This document shows, one piece after another, positions 1 through 9,302 of a DNA stretch of 64,000 nucleotides (position 1 is its first letter; every line of letters starts with the position of its first letter). A program made the position numbers and the translations under genes. Source of the stretch: JBJMLO01 sp045805265. GTDB lineage: Bacteria > Actinomycetota > UBA4738 > JACQTL01. The stretch covers positions 1-64,000 of the forward strand of contig JBJMLO010000020.1 of the NCBI GenBank assembly GCA_045805265.1, read 5' to 3'. A model generated the notes under the pieces. That model had not been told where the DNA came from and made no database searches. It worked only from the letters and a program-made list of their open reading frames with translations.

Positions 1-1
1 C

Positions 2-244
2 ACCTCAGCGACCCGCAGCCGCATCCCCGCGTTCGTGAACCTCGCACGCCAGATCCGTCGCAACTTCGAAGGCATCGTCGCCGCCGTCGAGCTCGGCCTG
101 TCGAACAGCCGCCTCGAAGGCGTGAATGCCAGGATCCGCCTCATCCAACGGCGCGGCTACGGCTACCACTCCGTGGACGCCCTCGCCGCTGTCATTCACC
201 TCTGCCTCGGCGGGATCACAGTCCAGCTACCCACACAACGGTGA
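2..244 (+). CDS. ISL3-family transposase, C-terminal end (cut by window edge)
   Basis: The reading frame is already open at the left edge and stops with TGA at 242-244, leaving about 80 residues. The sequence around SRLEGVNARIRLIQRR followed by GYGYHS and ALAAVIHLCLGG matches the conserved end of ISL3-type DDE transposases, where the catalytic Glu lies in the LEGVN stretch and the hydrophobic LCLGG segment closes the domain. The N-terminal and most catalytic residues are outside the window, so it cannot be said whether the element is intact. I could not define the right terminal inverted repeat; GTGAGGAGTC directly after the last codons is a candidate end. The family call is from motif recall, not a search. 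Confidence 0.75.
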   Translation, partial: TSATRSRIPAFVNLARQIRRNFEGIVAAVELGLSNSRLEGVNARIRLIQRRGYGYHSVDALAAVIHLCLGGITVQLPTQR

Positions 245-318
245 GGAGTCGCACACGTGTTCAGCCTCGGCGGGCTCATCCTGCTGCGCCACTGTTGGAT
301 CCAATCGCTCAGGCCCGG

Positions 319-720
319 TCACTTGGCGCCAGTCTCCACGTAGTCCATATTGGTAACAAGAGGCCGCTCGCGGACTTGGGAGACCCACACTCTCATGATG
401 CCCTCCGCATGTCCCACTCCCCGCCTCTGGCGAATTCGATATATAGAGACCCCCGACGCGAACTTTTCACTCTCGATCCGGGCGCCGTGTTGGATCAGTT
501 CCGAGCCAAACTCCCTCACTAGGTCCTGAAGCGACCGATCTGGAGCAGTGACATTGAGCGGCTCTCCTAAAGGCCCCTTTGTCATACCCGCGGCGAACTG
601 ATCAGCCACGCCCTTCACCGCAGGATCGGTCGAGTCAGGAGGCTTGGCGGCGCAAGCCGCGGTCAACATTGTCAGCGCCAGCGCACTCGAGGCAGCCGCT
701 CGTGCTGATATGCGAATCAT
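319..720 (-). CDS. small predicted lipoprotein
   Basis: About 133 residues with a lipoprotein signal: positively charged start MIRISARA, hydrophobic stretch, then lipobox LTAAC followed by AAKPPDS, so the mature protein would be lipid-anchored at the outer face of the membrane. The start at 720 is preferred over an upstream in-frame start because CCTAGAGGAG lies just upstream at SD distance. The mature part (VADQFAAGMTKG, LVREFGSELIQHG, YRIRQRRGV) matches no family I recognise. It stands alone between the transposase end and another minus-strand gene, with a 268-base gap upstream in which I see no gene. Confidence 0.6.
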   Translation of the reverse strand: MIRISARAAASSALALTMLTAACAAKPPDSTDPAVKGVADQFAAGMTKGPLGEPLNVTAPDRSLQDLVREFGSELIQHGARIESEKFASGVSIYRIRQRRGVGHAEGIMRVWVSQVRERPLVTNMDYVETGAK

Positions 721-988
721 GGCGCCTCCTCTAGGCCCCCTGCGGCCTTGGGCGACGGGGTCTCTGGCGAACGGGATCGTGAGCGCCCAGGACACAAGTG
801 TCACATTCACTGGATATCGTGGCCGGCATCAGGGTCGCCGGCTGCGGGCGGGCCGTGCGACACGCCCGCAGCCGTCCGAATCCCGGTGAGTTGCGCTACC
901 GCAGCGACAACCTCCGGATGCCTTGGCCGAAGGGCCGGCGAGGCTCGGGTGGGCGTCGCCGGAGCATGGGCTCGGCCCCGAATCCGGG

Positions 989-1345
989 CTATTCGGCAAC
1001 CTCTCGTGACTCGGGGGCTGAACGCTGGCGGCGCATGTAGTCGCGCATCCGCTGGGGGTAGCCCAGCCTGCCTGCGTCGAGTACGGGGAGCGACCTCGTT
1101 TTGGCCAACAGGCGGATGTACTCGTCGTCCGCGAGCTCGAAGCGCCGGTACTCACCGTCGTCCGCGACGAGCACGACCGACAGCGGATGGGCGACGGTCC
1201 GGGGTTCCATGTAGGCCTCCACACCGCGGTGGGTGTCGAAGAACGCGAGGATGCCGTCGCGATCCTCCGGCTCGCGGAGAACGCCCTTCAGCCGCCGGGA
1301 ATAGCGGTCCCGCCGAGCCTCCCAGTCGTAACGTCCCGGCCGCAT
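989..1345 (-). CDS. conserved hypothetical protein
   Basis: About 118 residues with no signal peptide or membrane segment, rich in charged residues (YDWEARRDRYSRRLKGVL, RFELADDEYIRLLAK). The start at 1345 is chosen because GGAGGGG sits 6 bases upstream of ATG; an earlier in-frame start at 1387 lacks such a site. The pattern HPLSVVLVADDG followed by RRFELADDEYIRLL looks like a small soluble alpha/beta protein, perhaps one binding an RNA or protein partner, but I cannot name a family. It lies downstream of the large secreted BNR protein on the same strand with about 140 bases between them. Confidence 0.5.
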   Translation of the reverse strand: MRPGRYDWEARRDRYSRRLKGVLREPEDRDGILAFFDTHRGVEAYMEPRTVAHPLSVVLVADDGEYRRFELADDEYIRLLAKTRSLPVLDAGRLGYPQRMRDYMRRQRSAPESREVAE

Positions 1346-1484
1346 CCAGCACCCCTCCGACGCGCCCGTGAGCCGCTCTCGGCCCACAGCGGAGCAATCG
1401 TGCGGTTCGCTTCAGGCCCTGTCAACTTCATGAAAGCCGCGCCCGGGGCCGGGGATCGGGTCGCCGGCCCCGAGCACGAATCCG

Positions 1485-3875
1485 CTACGGCAGCGACAGC
1501 CTCCAGACGCTCCTTCCGAACGTGGCAGCGAAGATCGTGTGGCCGTCGCCGGAGAGCTTCACGTCCAGGATCGGCGCCAGCGGCAGGCCCGAACCGAGCC
1601 TCGACCAGTTCCTCTTGCCGTTCTTCAGGAAGAAGAGGCCGAGGTCCTCCGCCGCGAACAGCTGGTTGTTCGGCTGGTCGTACTGCATCATCTCGACCGG
1701 GGCGTTCGGCAGGTTGCCGCTGATGTTGGACCAGGTCTGGCCACCGTCGGTAGTTGTCCACACGTTGGCCGAGTTGTCGCCCTCGCGGTAGCCGGAGAAC
1801 GCAACGAAGACGTGGTTGGCGTCCGTTGGGTCGACCACGATCGAGTTCACCCACCGCGTCGGCAGGCCCTGGAATTGCGACCAGTTGGCGCCCAGGTCGG
1901 TCGTCTTCCACACCCGGCCCGTGTCGGTGCCCACGTAGATCGTGTTCGGCGCCGTCTTCGCCGGCGCGATCGCGGTGATCGTGCCGTATTCGTTCGCGTA
2001 GAAGGGGCCCTGGTCCTGCTCGTCGGCCGGCGGAACGCCCGGCAGGCTGTCCGGGTCAGCCGGGCTGATCACGCTGAACGTGTGCCCCCGGTCGGTCGAC
2101 CGCCCCAGCACGGTGCCGCCGATGTAGACGACGCTGGGGTCGCTCGGGTCGAGCACGAGTGGCGTGTCGGTCGTCCACCGCATGCCGGTCGGCCAGATGC
2201 CGTTGGGGAAGCTCCACCGCGTCGTCACCCCCGCCGCGTCGTGGAACCCCGCGCAGTCCTGGTTCGGCGGCACCGGCTGGAAGCAGGCGTAGTAGTACGT
2301 GTGGTCGGACGGGTCGATCACGGTGTAGTGGCCGTCGCCCCCGTTGTAGGCGTTCCACTGCGTGAGGTCCGACGGCGGCGTCGTCGCCGTCCACGTGCGT
2401 ACGCTGCCGTTGTCCTGCAGGCCGGTCACGAGCCTCGTGGAATCGTCGGCCGCCACGCCGAGGTGGTACGACTGGTTCCACGGCTCGTAGGTCGCGTGGA
2501 CCCACGTCCCGGCCGCGCCGTTCCCGTCCGACCGGTACACCCCGCCGTCGTTCCCGAGGTACACGCGACCGGACACGTTCGGGTCCCACCCCATCGCGTG
2601 CTGGTCGGCGTGGACCCCGCTGGAGCTGTGCCACGTGAGGCCGCCGTCGTTCGACTCGCGCAGACTGACGTCGGCGCTGAACACGTGGTTCTCGTCGACT
2701 GGATCGACCCACACGCGCCCGAACCACCACTGGTAGCCGCCGGACGCGCCGGGACGGCCGCCGCACGCGAACGAGTCGCCGCCGTCGTTCGAGACGTAGA
2801 AGCCCTTGTCCGGCCCGAACGGCGTGCCGGCGACGACGTAGACGCGGTTGGGGTCGCTCGGCGCGACCGCGACACCGATCCGGCCCAGGCTGGGGTCGCT
2901 GGTCAGGCCGGTCCCGGCCGTGTCGTAGCTGCACGGAGGGCCGACCACGTTCTGAAGCCTGGCCCACGTGTTACCGCCGTCGTCGGACCGGTACAGCCCG
3001 GATCCCACGCCGCCGTACACCCGCGCGCCGTTGTTCCGGTGGTGGTCCCACAGGGCTGCGAAGATGCGGTTGTGGTTCGCGGGATCGATGGCGATGTCGA
3101 TGCCACCCGTCGTGCTGTTCGGCGCCGAGAGCACCAGCTTCCAGTCCTGCTGACCGTCGGTGACGCGGTAGATGCCGCGCTGGCTCGCGATCCGGGAGAT
3201 CGAGCCGGACGCCGCCACGAACACCCGGTTGCGGTCGGTCGGGTCGACCGCGATCCGGCCGATCGCGGCGCTGTCCCGGAGCCCCCACTGCTGCCAGGTC
3301 GCCCCCCCGTCGATCGACTTGTAGATGCCGTTGCCGAAGAACGTCAGCCCCCCGCCGGACGGGTTGGCCTCGCCGGTTCCCGCCCACAGCGTGCCGTCCG
3401 ACCCTCGGGCCAACGCGCCCATGGCCTGTGGATTGGCGTCGGGCCAGATCGAGGTGAAGGTCGCGCCGGCGTCGGTGCTCCGCCACAGACCCCCGCTCGC
3501 GATCGAGACGTCGATCGTGCTGGGCTGGGTCGGGTCGACCACGAGGTCGGTCACGCGGGCCCCGATGTTCGCCGGGCCGACCAGCTGCCAGCTCCCGGCG
3601 TTTGCGGTGGGCACCGCATTGGCCTGCGCCATCGCCCGCCGGACCTGGGCCTCCGTCACGTTCCGCCCCGACGAGTACCGCGCGTCGAGGTAGTCGGACA
3701 GCCCCTCCGGGCTCTCCTGTCCTTCCGCCTCCCCGGCCTGGCGGGGAGCCGCCGAACCGAGCCGGCCGGCGTGCCCGGAGGCACGGCCAACCATCGGGGA
3801 ATCCAGTTGCCGCACGCCGGCCTGGCCGGCGACGACGAGCAACGCGAGCAGCAGCGCGATCGAGAGTCGCTTCAC
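1485..3875 (-). CDS. secreted BNR/Asp-box repeat protein (sialidase/GH74-like propeller)
   Basis: About 796 residues. The start is the GTG at 3875, with GGAGGTGGGTGC directly upstream and a Sec signal peptide (KRLSIALLLALLVVAGQA). The mature protein carries at least eight Asp-box motifs of the S-x-D-x-G-x-T-W type (STDAGATF, SIDGGATW, SDDGGNTW, SNDGGDSF, SNDGGLTW, STDRGHTF, TTDLGANW, TTDGGQTW), the hallmark of beta-propellers such as sialidases, VPS10 and GH74 xyloglucanases. Many loops end in VDPTD or APSDPNRVYV, typical of the GH74-like lineage. The enzymatic activity is not known; extracellular polysaccharide binding or hydrolysis is the likely role. It is one of five secreted BNR-type proteins in the window. 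Confidence 0.8.
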   Translation of the reverse strand: MKRLSIALLLALLVVAGQAGVRQLDSPMVGRASGHAGRLGSAAPRQAGEAEGQESPEGLSDYLDARYSSGRNVTEAQVRRAMAQANAVPTANAGSWQLVGPANIGARVTDLVVDPTQPSTIDVSIASGGLWRSTDAGATFTSIWPDANPQAMGALARGSDGTLWAGTGEANPSGGGLTFFGNGIYKSIDGGATWQQWGLRDSAAIGRIAVDPTDRNRVFVAASGSISRIASQRGIYRVTDGQQDWKLVLSAPNSTTGGIDIAIDPANHNRIFAALWDHHRNNGARVYGGVGSGLYRSDDGGNTWARLQNVVGPPCSYDTAGTGLTSDPSLGRIGVAVAPSDPNRVYVVAGTPFGPDKGFYVSNDGGDSFACGGRPGASGGYQWWFGRVWVDPVDENHVFSADVSLRESNDGGLTWHSSSGVHADQHAMGWDPNVSGRVYLGNDGGVYRSDGNGAAGTWVHATYEPWNQSYHLGVAADDSTRLVTGLQDNGSVRTWTATTPPSDLTQWNAYNGGDGHYTVIDPSDHTYYYACFQPVPPNQDCAGFHDAAGVTTRWSFPNGIWPTGMRWTTDTPLVLDPSDPSVVYIGGTVLGRSTDRGHTFSVISPADPDSLPGVPPADEQDQGPFYANEYGTITAIAPAKTAPNTIYVGTDTGRVWKTTDLGANWSQFQGLPTRWVNSIVVDPTDANHVFVAFSGYREGDNSANVWTTTDGGQTWSNISGNLPNAPVEMMQYDQPNNQLFAAEDLGLFFLKNGKRNWSRLGSGLPLAPILDVKLSGDGHTIFAATFGRSVWRLSLP

Positions 3876-3929
3876 GCACCCACCTCCGGGTATCGACGAC
3901 ACGGGTCGGGGGGCGCGGCCGACCGGGCG

Positions 3930-3935
3930 AGCTTA
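3930..3935 (-). promoter_or_regulatory. candidate -10 (TAAGCT) for the BNR protein gene
   Basis: Read on the minus strand the hexamer is TAAGCT, giving a leader of roughly 50 bases to the GTG at 3875. A TTGACT lies only 6 bases upstream of it, too close to be its -35 element, so this is a tentative site. Confidence 0.3.
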
Positions 3936-4110
3936 GAACAAGTCAACCGGACGCCGCACGACCCCCCTCGCGGGCACGATCGGGCCCCCGGGTTTCGCCT
4001 GGTCGGGGCGGGGTAAGCACGCCTCGCCGACGGGCGCTCTCCGCGCCGGGGCCCGATGCCCGCTCGATGCAGCGACCGTCGACGACCTTCAGGGAAAGGG
4101 GTTCAGCGCC

Positions 4111-6033
4111 ATGCTCCTTCGAGCCGGGTCTCGATCGTCCGTCATCCTGGTCGTCGCCACGATCCTGGCCACCATGGTCACGTCTTCCCCCGGACCCGCG
4201 CAGGCGGGGGTCGGCCTTCCCGCGCGGGTGGTGCCGATCGCCCCGCCCGTCTCGACGGCCACTTATCCGGGGGTCGACTACGGCAGGACGACGAGCGCGA
4301 AGGACGACCGCTACGCCAAGACCACCTGGCGGGTCGTCCAGGAGACCGGGAACTGCTGCGAGAACTACCTCACCACGACGGCCGCCGGCCGCCTACTGGA
4401 CTTCGGCGGCAGCTACATCAACTACAGCGACGACCGCGGGCTGACCTGGCACCAGGTCCAGCCGCTGACGCCGCTGGTGAACGGCGAGGGGGCCATCGTC
4501 GCGGCGCCGGACGGCGACGTGCTGGGCGTCGAATGGGATCCGTACTCCGGCGACCACCTCCAGACGTACAAGTACGAGGCCGACACCAGGCAGTGGTCGT
4601 ACACCGAGACGCCGCTACACCAGCCGTTCTACGACCGGGAGTGGATCTCGGTGGTCCGGGGCCCGATCACGGTCGGCGGCCAGACCTACCCCTATGTGTC
4701 GTTCATCAAGGGGGGGTACCCGACCAAGGAGGTCTACCTCTACAGCACCGACGGCCTGACCTACACCGACGTCACCAGCAAGGCCGTGCAGCAGATGCTG
4801 AGCGGGGCTTCGACCAGGGGGCCCCTGCCGACGGCGGCCGCCGCGGCGAACGACTGGATCGAGCCGAACACGAACGGGAGGATGACCCCGCTCGGGCGGA
4901 GCGACGCGCTGGCCGGCCCGGACCTGTCCTCCGAGTGGTCGCTCTTCGACGGCACGACCTTCGGCTTCTCGGCGTACCGGCTCCCCGACGGCTCCCAGCC
5001 CCAGGGCCTGTTCCAGGTGGACTCGGCCGGCCGAGTGCACAACGTGGTCGTCGCCGCGGACGGCACGTCGTTCGACTACCGGATCTCGACCGACGGGGGC
5101 GCCACCTGGCAGTCAGCCACCGTGCCGCTGCCCAGGGACCTCACGGCGGAGGAGATCGACTTCCGGGCGAATCGGGCGGCGGGGGTCGCCGCGGTCGCCA
5201 TCCGCGCGCAGGACCAGGCCACGTTGAACGACCAGGACCTGGTGTACAAGCTCGACATCACGAGCGACACGCCGTTCGTGCAGCGCCTGTCCAACGTGGG
5301 CTTGGGCGACGCCGGCGCGACCGCGGGGGTCGGGAACGACGTCCGGTTCGACTTCGAGACCGTCACCGTGTTCGGCGACGGACGGGTTGCGCTGTCGTTC
5401 CTCGACTCCACGACGAAGGGGCCCACGTCCACCGGTGGCAAGCGAACCACGCCCGCCATGGCCATCGAGCTGGGCACCAAGCTGGGGGGCAAGGTCAAGC
5501 CCGAACCCGCGCCCCCGCCGCCCGTGCTGGGGACGCCGTACGCGTCGTACACGTTCGACTCCGGCGCCGAGGGGTGGACGACGAGCGGCGTCCCGACGTG
5601 GTCACGCGCGTCTCCCGGGAGCACGGCCGGCGCGGACGACCAGGCCACGGCGAGCTTCGGCCTCGAGGGGCCGACCGAGTACATCGACAACATGGACTCG
5701 TCGCTGACCTCGCCGCCCATCGCCACGCAGTCGGGACTGGCCGTGCTGCAGTTCTGGCTGAAGACCGATACCGAGTCGGGGTTCGACTACGTGAACGCCG
5801 AGTGGAGCAGCGACGGTTCCACGTGGCATCCGCTCGGGCAGTACTCCGGGCGCAATGCCGCCTTTCCCGGCTGGGATCTGGTGACGCTCGGCTTCGACTC
5901 CCCCGGAGGGAACGTCCAGGTCCGGTTCCGGTTCACCTCCGACACGCTGTGCTCGGCGCTCACCGGCGCCGCGTGCGGCATCGACGTGACCGGCGCCCGG
6001 GTCGACGGGGTGGTGGTGGGCGCGCAGGCCTGA
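4111..6033 (+). CDS. secreted sialidase-superfamily protein with C-terminal beta-sandwich
   Basis: About 640 residues. A Sec signal peptide (RSSVILVVATILATMVTSS, then PAQAG) is followed by a sialidase-like propeller with Asp-box-like turns (YSDDRGLTW, STDGGATW) and the Cys-containing NCCENY segment. From about residue 465 a proline-rich linker (PEPAPPPPV) leads to a C-terminal domain beginning YASYTFDSGAEGW and containing LQFWLKTDTESGFDY and ADGV-type strands, which resembles carbohydrate-binding jelly-roll or peptidase-associated beta-sandwich domains. Probably extracellular. It is transcribed away from the neighbouring BNR gene, so the 235-base gap between them holds both promoters. Its end is three bases from the end of the convergent cyclase gene. 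Confidence 0.75.
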   Translation: MLLRAGSRSSVILVVATILATMVTSSPGPAQAGVGLPARVVPIAPPVSTATYPGVDYGRTTSAKDDRYAKTTWRVVQETGNCCENYLTTTAAGRLLDFGGSYINYSDDRGLTWHQVQPLTPLVNGEGAIVAAPDGDVLGVEWDPYSGDHLQTYKYEADTRQWSYTETPLHQPFYDREWISVVRGPITVGGQTYPYVSFIKGGYPTKEVYLYSTDGLTYTDVTSKAVQQMLSGASTRGPLPTAAAAANDWIEPNTNGRMTPLGRSDALAGPDLSSEWSLFDGTTFGFSAYRLPDGSQPQGLFQVDSAGRVHNVVVAADGTSFDYRISTDGGATWQSATVPLPRDLTAEEIDFRANRAAGVAAVAIRAQDQATLNDQDLVYKLDITSDTPFVQRLSNVGLGDAGATAGVGNDVRFDFETVTVFGDGRVALSFLDSTTKGPTSTGGKRTTPAMAIELGTKLGGKVKPEPAPPPPVLGTPYASYTFDSGAEGWTTSGVPTWSRASPGSTAGADDQATASFGLEGPTEYIDNMDSSLTSPPIATQSGLAVLQFWLKTDTESGFDYVNAEWSSDGSTWHPLGQYSGRNAAFPGWDLVTLGFDSPGGNVQVRFRFTSDTLCSALTGAACGIDVTGARVDGVVVGAQA

Positions 6034-6036
6034 GGC

Positions 6037-9000
6037 CTACGCCAGCGAGAGCTGGGTCTTGGCCCGCGCGGCCGAGACGACGTTCCCCTTGCGCTCGAAC
6101 AGCACGGCGGCCTCCTCGCGGGCCGCGGCGGCGTCGTCGCGCCGGCCGGCCAGGGCCAGCACCTCGGAAAGGTCGAGCCGGGTGTCGCCCTGCTGGTTGA
6201 GGTCGTCGGTCCGGTCGATGATGCCGACGGCCTCGTCGATCAGTCCCTCCGCCTCGTCGAAGTTCCCGGCCCGGGCCAGCACCTTGCCCCGGACGCACCG
6301 CCACAGCGCCTGGGAGGCGACGTCGTCGACCGCGGCCACCTCCTGGCTCACCGCGGAGAACCCCTCGGCCTCGCCGTACAGCCCCTGGCGGTACTTGGCC
6401 TCCGCCAGACAAGCCGCCGTCGTCGCGATGTAGTTCCGCTCCCCCATCTTCTGGAGGGCCTCGTAGTCGCGGGCGAGCTCCTCCTCGGCGGCGGTCAGGT
6501 TCCCGGCCGCCATCTCGAGCGGGCCCGACACCAGCGAGGTCAGCGCGGCGTGCAGCCGCCAGCCCAGCTCCTCGAGCGAGGCCCGGCTGCGCCGGTACTT
6601 GGTCCGCGCGTCCACGAACTCGCCCTCCATGCCCTCCAGCCGCGCGAGGACCGACAGCGTGAGCGCTTCGGCCTTGCGGTCCCCGGTGGCCTCCGACAGG
6701 ACCCGGCGGCATCGCTCGATGGCCTCCTGGACGTGCGTGGGGCCGTACAGCGCGGCGAACGCGAGCGACGTCGAGAACCGGGTGGCCATGACCTGGTCGC
6801 CGGCCAGGCGGGCGTGTTCCATGGTCCGCAGCGCGGCCTGCTCCGCGTCGCGGTTCCTGCTGGCCGTGGCGTGCACGATCCACAGCAGGCGGTGAGCCCG
6901 GGCCAGGCCCTCGTGGTCGTCCTCCAGCTCGAGCATGGGAATGGCCAGGTTGGCGCTCGCGATGAGCTCCTCCTCGGTGCCCTGGCCCTCCGTCATGAAG
7001 TGCATCTGCTGGCGGACGAGCCCGGCCGTGGTCGCGAGCGCCGGCAGCCCGATCTCGGTGGCCACCTCCTCGGCGCCGGCCAGCGAGGCCTCGGCCAGGA
7101 TGAACTCCCCGACCTCGATGAGGGCCTCGCCGGCGTCCAGCTGCAGCTTCGGCCTGCTGGGGGCCCGCTCCGGCAGCAGGCTCCCGGCCCGCTGCAGCAG
7201 GTTGGCCGCCGCGTGCATGTCGCCCCGCGCCAGGGCCCGCCTCCCGGCCGAGGACAGGTACTGCGCCCCCCGGAGGCCGATCTGCCGCCCGTGCGGGTCG
7301 AGCGGACCGAGCTGGGCCATGATCAGGTAGGCCTCCTCCAAGTGGTAGCCCCGGATCTCCGCGAACTCGACGTTGCGGTCGGGGTCCACGCGCTCCGCCC
7401 AGTCCACGAACCGCTCGTGCCCGTCCGCCCGGGTCCGCTTCAGCACGCCGTGGTACGCGGCCTCCCGGATCAGGATGTGGAGGAACTGGTAGGCCTCCTC
7501 TCCGGCGATGACCGATTCGGTCGGCCGGATCAGCTCCTTCCTGACCAGGCCGGCCAGGCACCGGTCCACCTGATCCTTGACCCCCTCGGGGACCAGCTCC
7601 TTCACGGCGCCGCCGAAGAACTGGTTCCCGATGATCGCGCCGCGCTCGGCCACCGCGCGCTCGGCCGGCCCCAGCCGGTCGAGCCTGGCGGTGAGCAGCG
7701 CGTTGATCGAGGGCGGGATGGCCAGCTTCCCCACGTCGCCGGCCACCACCCACCGGCCGGCCTCGTCGCGCCGGATGACGCCGTCGTCGACCATCATCGA
7801 CAGCACCTGCTCGACGAACAGGGGGTTGCCCTCTGCCGCCCGGATGATCCGCGTCTTGGCCTCCTCGTCCAGGGCCGCGTGTCCGAGGAGGTTCTCCACG
7901 ACCAGCGCGCTCTCCTCGTCGGACAGCGGCTCGAGCGTGATCGTGCGGGTGTTCTCGTGCTCCTCCGCCCATGACGGCTCCTCCTCCAGCAGGTCCGGGC
8001 GGGACGAGCAGACCAGGAGGACCGGGGCGTCGGTCGTGGAGTCGCGGACGAACGCGATCAGGTCGAGGAACGCCTGCTCGGCCCAGTGGATGTCGTCGAT
8101 GACGACGATCACCGGGCTCTCCCGGGCCAGCACCTCCAGGAAGGTCCTCGCGGCCCAGAACGTCTCCTGCACCGGGAACGTGGCGTCGGTCAGCCCGATG
8201 GCCCCCGCCAGGCGCTCCTCCACGTCCGAGCGGTCCTCGCCGAGCAGCGCGGAGAGCTTCGCCCGGGCCTCCCGGGGCCCTTCGTCGGAGATCCCGCAGG
8301 CCTCCCGGACGATCTCCGCCAGCGGCCAGAACGTGATGCCGTCGCCATAGGACAGGCACCGCCCGCGGAAGGCGGTGGCGCGGCCCGCCGACTTCGCGAT
8401 CAGCTCCTGCAGCAGCCGGGACTTCCCGGTGCCCGCCGGAGCGAACACCGTCACCAGCTGTCCGGTGCGCTCATTGATCGCCCGGTCGAGGCCCTCGATG
8501 AGGACCCGGAGCTCCTTCTCCCTGCCGACCATTGGGGCGTCCAGCTGGCGCACGACCCCCTCGTCCCGTGTGACCGAGATCAGCCGGTAGGCGGGGGTCC
8601 GCTCGGCCTTTCCCTTGAGCTCGAGGGGCTCGACCTCCTCGACCTCGACCGCGCCCTTGACCAGGCGGTACGTCGGCTCGCCGATCAGGACCTCGTCCGT
8701 GGGCGCGTTCTGCTCCAGCCGGGCCGCCGTGTTCACGGCGTCGCCCGTGACCAGGCGCTGGCCGGTCGTGACGTCCCCGGCGACCACCTCGCCGGTGTAG
8801 ACCCCCGTCCGGTTCTGCAGCCGGACGTTCCACCGGGCCTCGATCTGGTCGTTGACGCGGCTCAGGATGCGCTGCATGTCGGCCGCGGCCCGGACCGCTC
8901 GCACCGCGTCGTCCTCGTGCGCCCGGGGCAGGCCGAACACGGCCATGATCGCGTCACCGATGTACTTCTCGACCCGCCCTCCGTGGTGCTCGAGGACGGT

Positions 9001-9216
9001 CTTCATCTCGTTGAAGTAGACGCTCAGGACCTCGCGCAGCGATTCGGGGTCGAGCTTCTCCCCGAGCGCGGTGGAGCCCTTCAGGTCGCAGAAGACGATC
9101 GAGACGGTCTTGCGGACCTCCTCCGGCGCCACGTCCGGAGCGAGCTTGGTGCCGCAGAGGCCGCAGATCCGGAACCGGTCCGGATTCTCCTCACCGCAAT
9201 TGGGACAGACCTGCAC
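6037..9216 (-). CDS. zinc-ribbon / class III cyclase / AAA ATPase / TPR signalling protein
   Basis: 1059 residues. It begins with a zinc ribbon (Cys 4, 7, 18, 21), then a class III adenylate/guanylate cyclase domain (about 35-215) with the metal-binding Asp 44 in FCDLKGST and the second Asp in YIGDAIMAVFG. An AAA/STAND ATPase follows from about 235, with Walker A in APAGTGKSR and Walker B in VIVVIDDIHWAEQ, and the last ~450 residues are TPR-like helices. The family is widespread in soil bacteria; the cyclase may make cAMP or cGMP in response to a signal sensed through the ATPase/TPR part, but the ligand is unknown. Both cyclase metal Asp residues are present, so it may be active. The GTG start has no SD and is probably leaderless. 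Confidence 0.85.
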   Translation of the reverse strand: MQVCPNCGEENPDRFRICGLCGTKLAPDVAPEEVRKTVSIVFCDLKGSTALGEKLDPESLREVLSVYFNEMKTVLEHHGGRVEKYIGDAIMAVFGLPRAHEDDAVRAVRAAADMQRILSRVNDQIEARWNVRLQNRTGVYTGEVVAGDVTTGQRLVTGDAVNTAARLEQNAPTDEVLIGEPTYRLVKGAVEVEEVEPLELKGKAERTPAYRLISVTRDEGVVRQLDAPMVGREKELRVLIEGLDRAINERTGQLVTVFAPAGTGKSRLLQELIAKSAGRATAFRGRCLSYGDGITFWPLAEIVREACGISDEGPREARAKLSALLGEDRSDVEERLAGAIGLTDATFPVQETFWAARTFLEVLARESPVIVVIDDIHWAEQAFLDLIAFVRDSTTDAPVLLVCSSRPDLLEEEPSWAEEHENTRTITLEPLSDEESALVVENLLGHAALDEEAKTRIIRAAEGNPLFVEQVLSMMVDDGVIRRDEAGRWVVAGDVGKLAIPPSINALLTARLDRLGPAERAVAERGAIIGNQFFGGAVKELVPEGVKDQVDRCLAGLVRKELIRPTESVIAGEEAYQFLHILIREAAYHGVLKRTRADGHERFVDWAERVDPDRNVEFAEIRGYHLEEAYLIMAQLGPLDPHGRQIGLRGAQYLSSAGRRALARGDMHAAANLLQRAGSLLPERAPSRPKLQLDAGEALIEVGEFILAEASLAGAEEVATEIGLPALATTAGLVRQQMHFMTEGQGTEEELIASANLAIPMLELEDDHEGLARAHRLLWIVHATASRNRDAEQAALRTMEHARLAGDQVMATRFSTSLAFAALYGPTHVQEAIERCRRVLSEATGDRKAEALTLSVLARLEGMEGEFVDARTKYRRSRASLEELGWRLHAALTSLVSGPLEMAAGNLTAAEEELARDYEALQKMGERNYIATTAACLAEAKYRQGLYGEAEGFSAVSQEVAAVDDVASQALWRCVRGKVLARAGNFDEAEGLIDEAVGIIDRTDDLNQQGDTRLDLSEVLALAGRRDDAAAAREEAAVLFERKGNVVSAARAKTQLSLA

Positions 9217-9222
9217 CTGTCG

Positions 9223-9228
9223 AGTGTA
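9223..9228 (-). promoter_or_regulatory. -10 element TACACT for the cyclase gene (leaderless)
   Basis: On the minus strand TACACT is followed by six bases and then the GTG start codon. Transcription would begin at or next to the start codon, which fits the lack of any ribosome binding site. Confidence 0.6.
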
Positions 9229-9253
9229 TGCCTCGGCGTGCCCCCCTCAGGGC

Positions 9254-9293
9254 GCGCCCCGGACCGATCATCTTCGGCCTCGGTCCGGGGCGC
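9254..9293. terminator. perfect 13-bp inverted repeat between two minus-strand genes
   Basis: Arms GCGCCCCGGACCG (9254-9266) and CGGTCCGGGGCGC (9281-9293) pair completely with a 14-base loop. It lies directly after the stop of the DUF11-like secreted protein gene on the minus strand and just upstream of the cyclase promoter. There is no U-run, so it is a strong hairpin that could end or stabilise the upstream transcript rather than a classical intrinsic terminator. Confidence 0.55.
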
Positions 9294-9302
9294 CCCGAAG
9301 GC

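Noticed and set aside
1539..4016. 825-codon open frame on the plus strand opposite the first BNR gene
   Set aside because: It is an antisense shadow of a GC-rich gene: the product is almost all Arg/Val/Gly/Pro with no domain, while the minus strand has a signal peptide and Asp boxes.
5960..8359. 799-codon frame inside the cyclase/TPR gene in another frame
   Set aside because: Arg/Gly/Pro-rich nonsense composition; the overlapping frame has clear cyclase, Walker and TPR motifs.
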